From Magnetospirillum gryphiswaldense MSR-1 v2 (GTDB lineage: Bacteria > Pseudomonadota > Alphaproteobacteria > Rhodospirillales > Magnetospirillaceae), in assembly GCF_000513295.1 (NCBI RefSeq), contig NC_023065.1, positions 124,001 to 188,000 on the forward strand: a stretch of DNA of 64,000 nt. The letters are read 5' to 3'. The notes under the pieces were generated by a model. It did not search any database. It was not told where the DNA came from and saw only the letters and a program-made list of their open reading frames with translations. A program made the position numbers and the translations under genes. Below, piece after piece: positions 60,523 to 64,000 of this stretch. Position 1 is the stretch's first letter, and every line of letters starts with the position of its first letter.

Positions 60523-61643
60523 GGCGGGAACGGGGTGGGCTGGCAGGTCTGGCCCTTGGGCTTGAGAGCGGCGCAGATTTCGGCGGCATTGGCCGGGCTC
60601 AGGGGGCCGGCGATCAGCCGATGGGTGACCCCCAATTCGCCCAGATCGACGCGCACCACCTTATAGGTCAAGGCGGCCAGTTGCGGATGTTCGGTGGTCA
60701 GCGACTTCCACGCCTGTTCGGCATGGCTGGCGCTGCCCATGGACAATAGGTGGATGCCGGCCTGACCGGTAAAGCCGGCGGGCAGCGCGGGTGCGTTGAT
60801 TTCCATGGGCGAGGGGATGACCTTGAGCTCGCCGGTGACGCCGCCTTGCAGCCGCTCCATCGGCTTGGCCGAGCCGGTGCCGGTGCCGCTGCCGCGACCG
60901 GGCTTTTTCGGCGTCACCGGTTTGACCGGTTCGGGCGGCGCCTGGGCCAGCAGGGAGTCCGGCAGGGTGTTGCCGTCCAGCAGGGCGTTGAGCGCGGCCA
61001 GTTCCTCGTCCTTCTGGCTGCGGCTGATCAGGCCGCTTTGATACAGACGGTCCAGCCGGGCCAAGGCGCGCCGCCCGGATTCCTTGTCGGGAATGAACAG
61101 CGGCTGGCGCTGCTTCGGATCCTTGGGCAGCATGTTGTCGATCAGGAATTCACGCTGGGCCTGGGTGTGGGGTTGGTTCCACAGGTCGCGGATGATGCCT
61201 TCCATCTCGGACGGTGCCATGGCCGGGGCGAACAGGCCGGCGGCTGGCGGCTGGGCGGTGGTCAGCGGCAGCAGCGCCGCCAGGTTGGCCTGAATGCGTT
61301 CGCCCGCGTCGGTCGGCGGGATCAGCCCGGTCTCGGCCAGCCGGCGGATGGCGAGGAAACGCAACGCCGCCGGATCACCGGCCAGCAGGGCTTCGGCTTC
61401 GGCCTGAGTCAACAGCCGGGGCAGGAACGGCAGATCCTGGGCGTCTGGCGCCACCGGCGGCGGGATAAAGGCCGGATTGGGGGGGGGATTGGCCGGCTGG
61501 TACAAGGGCTCCAGCCCTGGGCGCGGCTTGTTGCTGTCCATGCCTTGTTCCAACTTGGTAACGGTGGACAGCACATGGGATTCCACCGCCGAACAGGCGG
61601 GCAGCAGGGGCAATAACAGCAACAGAGGCAGGGCGCGCCGCAT
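60519..61643 (-). CDS. SPOR-domain lipoprotein
   Basis: From ATG 61643 the protein has 374 residues. It begins MRRALPLLLLLPLLPAC, a lipoprotein signal with the Cys at 17. A Pro-rich linker follows, then a helical region of about 200 residues, a second low-complexity part (PVTPKKPGRGSGTGTG), and a C-terminal SPOR domain of about 75 residues (GIHLLSMGSASHAEQAWKSL and later VTHRLIAGPLSPANAAEI). SPOR domains bind denuded peptidoglycan at the division site. The start at 61676 is less likely because the lipobox would be too far from it. The gene overlaps the pseudouridine synthase downstream and is divergent from the TPR gene. Confidence 0.87.
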   Translation of the reverse strand: MRRALPLLLLLPLLPACSAVESHVLSTVTKLEQGMDSNKPRPGLEPLYQPANPPPNPAFIPPPVAPDAQDLPFLPRLLTQAEAEALLAGDPAALRFLAIRRLAETGLIPPTDAGERIQANLAALLPLTTAQPPAAGLFAPAMAPSEMEGIIRDLWNQPHTQAQREFLIDNMLPKDPKQRQPLFIPDKESGRRALARLDRLYQSGLISRSQKDEELAALNALLDGNTLPDSLLAQAPPEPVKPVTPKKPGRGSGTGTGSAKPMERLQGGVTGELKVIPSPMEINAPALPAGFTGQAGIHLLSMGSASHAEQAWKSLTTEHPQLAALTYKVVRVDLGELGVTHRLIAGPLSPANAAEICAALKPKGQTCQPTPFPP

Positions 61644-61746
61644 TCCATTCTCGTAAACACTTGTGTCGGCAGCCATTTTGGCCGGTTACCCAGCCTTTGC
61701 AACCCTTAACCTTGCGTTTGGCCGCAGGCTTTGGCACAACCGCGCC

Positions 61747-62934
61747 ATGAATTCCAAACAACACGCGGCTACCTTGGCCGCAAACGGGCGTTTCGACGCG
61801 GCTCTACGCCTGCTGGTGGGCCTTGACGGTGACGATGCCGCCCTGGTCGCCTTTCGTCGTGGCGCCCTGGCGTTGAAGCGCAACGATGCCTTTGCCGCCG
61901 TCGCTGGCTTTGAAGCGGTGATGACGCTGGACCCGGACTTCCCCGCCTTGCGTGATGCTCTGGTCAGCGCCTATCGCCGCGACGCCCGTTATGATGACGC
62001 CATTGCCCTGGCGGGCGCTGGTGCGCAAACCCGGCAGATCCGGTACGAATGCGGCATGGCCCATCTGGCCTTGGGCCAGGGGGGCGAGGCGCTGGCCTGT
62101 TTCGACGCCATCCTGGCCGCCGATCCCGACCATGCGGTGTCGTGGTTCGCCAGCCATGCCGCCGCCTTGGAGTTGAATGGACTGGGCGACGCGTTGGCCC
62201 GCCTGGACCGGGCCTGCGCTTGCCAAGGCGCCAATGGCCGCTATCGGGCCTTTGCCGTCGCCTATGGCCTGCTGACCGGGGCCGATGTGGCGGCGATGGA
62301 AGCAGAGCATATCGCCGGCTTTCCCGCCCGCCGTCCGCTGGTGGACGGGGTGCGGGCGCTGGCGCCGTTGCTGCCGCGCCCGCCCCGCCTGTTCGGGCTG
62401 TCGGCCAGCACCTTGGATTTCGCCCTCGATCAGGCCACCGTGCCGGGATTGGTGCTGGAATTCGGTGTCCGTCGCGGCACCTCGCTCAATCGGTTGGCGG
62501 CGCGGGCCGGGCAGGGGGTGCACGGCTTCGATTCCTTTGAAGGCTTGCCGCAATCCTGGGGGGCGGAACCGGCAGGGGTGCTGACCACCGGGGCGCAAAT
62601 GCCGAAAGTAGCCGATAACGTCACGCTGCATGCCGGCTGGTTCGACGACACCTTGGCGCCTTTCCTGGCTGACCATGCCGGTGATGTACGACTGGTCAAT
62701 ATCGACAGCGACATCTATGCCTCGGCCCGACAGGTGTTGTTCGCTTTGGCGCCGCGCCTGAAAGCCGGCAGCATCATTGTTTTCGACGAGTTGATCGGCA
62801 ACCGCACCTGGGCCGAGGACGAGTTCAAGGCTTTGCTGGAATTCATCCAGGCCTTTGATACAGAAGTGGAAATTCTGGCGGTGGCGCCGTTTTCCAAGCA
62901 AGTGGTCATGCGAGTCTTGACTCTGCGCCGCTGA
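61747..62934 (+). CDS. TPR protein fused to a TylF/macrocin-type O-methyltransferase domain
   Basis: The protein has 395 residues from ATG 61747. The first ~180 residues are TPR-like pairs of helices, including FEAVMTLDPDFPALRDAL and CFDAILAADPDHAVSW. The C-terminal half is a class I methyltransferase-like domain: VLEFGVRRGTSLNRLA gives the SAM-binding Gly motif, GFDSFEGLP is the TylF/MycF-like segment, and NIDSDIYASARQVL lies at the metal and catalytic Asp position. It may methylate a glycan or a small molecule, with the TPR part binding a partner. The ribosome-binding site is weak. It is not related to the gene downstream by sequence. Confidence 0.85.
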   Translation: MNSKQHAATLAANGRFDAALRLLVGLDGDDAALVAFRRGALALKRNDAFAAVAGFEAVMTLDPDFPALRDALVSAYRRDARYDDAIALAGAGAQTRQIRYECGMAHLALGQGGEALACFDAILAADPDHAVSWFASHAAALELNGLGDALARLDRACACQGANGRYRAFAVAYGLLTGADVAAMEAEHIAGFPARRPLVDGVRALAPLLPRPPRLFGLSASTLDFALDQATVPGLVLEFGVRRGTSLNRLAARAGQGVHGFDSFEGLPQSWGAEPAGVLTTGAQMPKVADNVTLHAGWFDDTLAPFLADHAGDVRLVNIDSDIYASARQVLFALAPRLKAGSIIVFDELIGNRTWAEDEFKALLEFIQAFDTEVEILAVAPFSKQVVMRVLTLRR

Positions 62935-62973
62935 TGGTCAGAGTCGGGCGTTTATAGCGAGAGGACGAATCCA

Positions 62974-64000
62974 TGACCGTAGCCATCGAGATGGGAACGA
63001 CGCAGGCGGGCATCGCCGCGACGCTCGATCTCGAGGAATTGCTGGCCACCCGTCTGCTGGTGCAGGGCAATTCCGGCTCGGGCAAGTCGCATCTGTTGCG
63101 CCGGCTGGTGGAGCAAAGCGCCCAATGGGTGCAGCAGGCCTTGATCGACCCCGAAGGCGATTTCGTCACCCTGGCCGAGCAATTCGGCCATGTGGTGGTC
63201 GATGCCGCCGCCCATACCGAGGCGGCGTTGCAGCAGATCGCCGCCCGCGTGCGCCTGCATCGGGTGTCGGTGGTGCTGAACCTGGAAAATCTGGAAACCG
63301 AACGGCAGATGCGCCATGCCGCCGCCTTTTTGGGCGGTCTGTTCGATGTCGACCGCGACTATTGGTTCCCCATGCTGGTGGTGGTGGACGAAGCGCAATT
63401 GTTCGCCCCGGCCGCTGCCGGCGAGGTGTCGGACGAAGCGCGCAAGGCCAGTCTGGGGGCCATGACCAATCTGATGTGCCGGGGCCGCAAACGCGGTCTG
63501 GCCGGCATCATCGCCACCCAGCGTCTGGCCAAGCTGGCCAAGAACGTGGCGGCGGAGGCTTCCAACTTCCTGATGGGCCGGACCTTCCTGGATATCGACA
63601 TGAGCCGCGCCGCCGACCTGCTGGGCATGGAACGGCGCCAGGCGGAAATGTTCCGCGATCTCAATCGCGGCCAGTTCATCGCCCTGGGGCCGGCTTTGTC
63701 GCGCCGCCCGCTGTCCATCCGCATCGGCGCCGTCGCCACCGATGGCCGCACCGGCAACGCCCGGCTGCTGCCCTTGCCGGAAAAGCCGCCGGAAGACGCC
63801 CATGATCTGATCTTCAAGGCGGGCGAAAACGAAGTGCTGCGCCCGGCCAACCGTCCGGCCCCCATGGATACGGCGCAATTGCTGGCGCAATTGGCCGCCA
63901 CCCGCCCGCCGCCGCCGCCGCCGGGCGAGGTGCTGGCGCGCGAGGTGACGGCGCCGCCGCCGCGCCCGCCGGACGGCCCCAAGGCCAGCATCGACGACGT
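62974..64000 (+). CDS. HerA/DUF87-like ATPase, C-terminus beyond window
   Basis: The 342 visible codons start at ATG 62974 with AGAGGA upstream and run off the window. GNSGSGKS near residue 35 is the Walker A motif. VVVDEAQLF is Walker B with catalytic Glu, and GRKRGLAGIIATQRL is the sensor/arginine region typical of HerA and FtsK-like hexameric ATPases. After about residue 290 the sequence becomes Pro/Ala-rich. HerA-like ATPases pump DNA in repair and in conjugation or phage defence. No NurA or other partner is visible in the window. Confidence 0.88.

Overview
The window is GC-rich, reads as alphaproteobacterial chromosome, and looks most like a Rhodospirillales member such as Magnetospirillum. 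This placement is inferred from gene content: a glnB-glnA pair behind a sigma-54 promoter, a three-subunit soeABC-type sulfite-oxidising enzyme, a CZB-domain chemoreceptor, flagellin-glycosylation chemistry, and TTG or GTG starts on several genes. No ribosomal RNA, IS element, prophage or CRISPR array was seen.

Layout. 1-4.2 kb: a partial Gfo/Idh/MocA oxidoreductase and a pseB-type UDP-GlcNAc 4,6-dehydratase (minus strand), then a divergent pair of flagellin-like proteins and a small acidic protein with a Cys-rich tail. 4.2-8.7 kb: a DUF2189 membrane protein, then a tight cluster of a LiuC-like enoyl-CoA hydratase, a CaiB/BaiF CoA-transferase, a CobD-type threonine-phosphate decarboxylase and a HAD hydrolase. 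8.7-13.1 kb: a small unknown gene, tRNA-His, a Tat-exported PhoX-type protein, an alpha/beta hydrolase and a class I aminotransferase. 13.2-16.3 kb: glnB, glnA, a manganese (yybP-ykoY) riboswitch controlling a UPF0016/GDT1 exporter, and tRNA-Pro. 16.3-19.1 kb: ppc.

19.2-50.2 kb: one uninterrupted 31-kb gene on the minus strand encodes a surface or secreted protein of 10,342 residues. From the N-terminus it has a FecR-like module, an M10-type zinc metallopeptidase domain, an aspartate-rich calcium-binding segment, about 2,100 residues of Ala-rich helix, cadherin-like modules, a seven-unit repeat that could be a beta-propeller, glycine-rich RTX-like sequence, about 13 LamG-like modules separated by Ig-like linkers, a beta-helix-like region, and a C-terminal RTX block typical of type I secretion substrates. 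No transporter genes lie next to it.

50.3-54.5 kb: a DUF411 gene broken by an in-frame amber codon, a CZB chemoreceptor, and an MFS transporter. 54.6-59.3 kb: soeABC with a structured leader and a strong terminator. 59.3-64 kb: an XRE regulator whose promoter is embedded in a perfect inverted repeat, an RluA-family pseudouridine synthase, a SPOR-domain lipoprotein, a TPR-methyltransferase fusion, and the start of a HerA-like ATPase. No intergenic gap exceeds about 300 bases; the longest (15193-15471) holds a terminator and the riboswitch.
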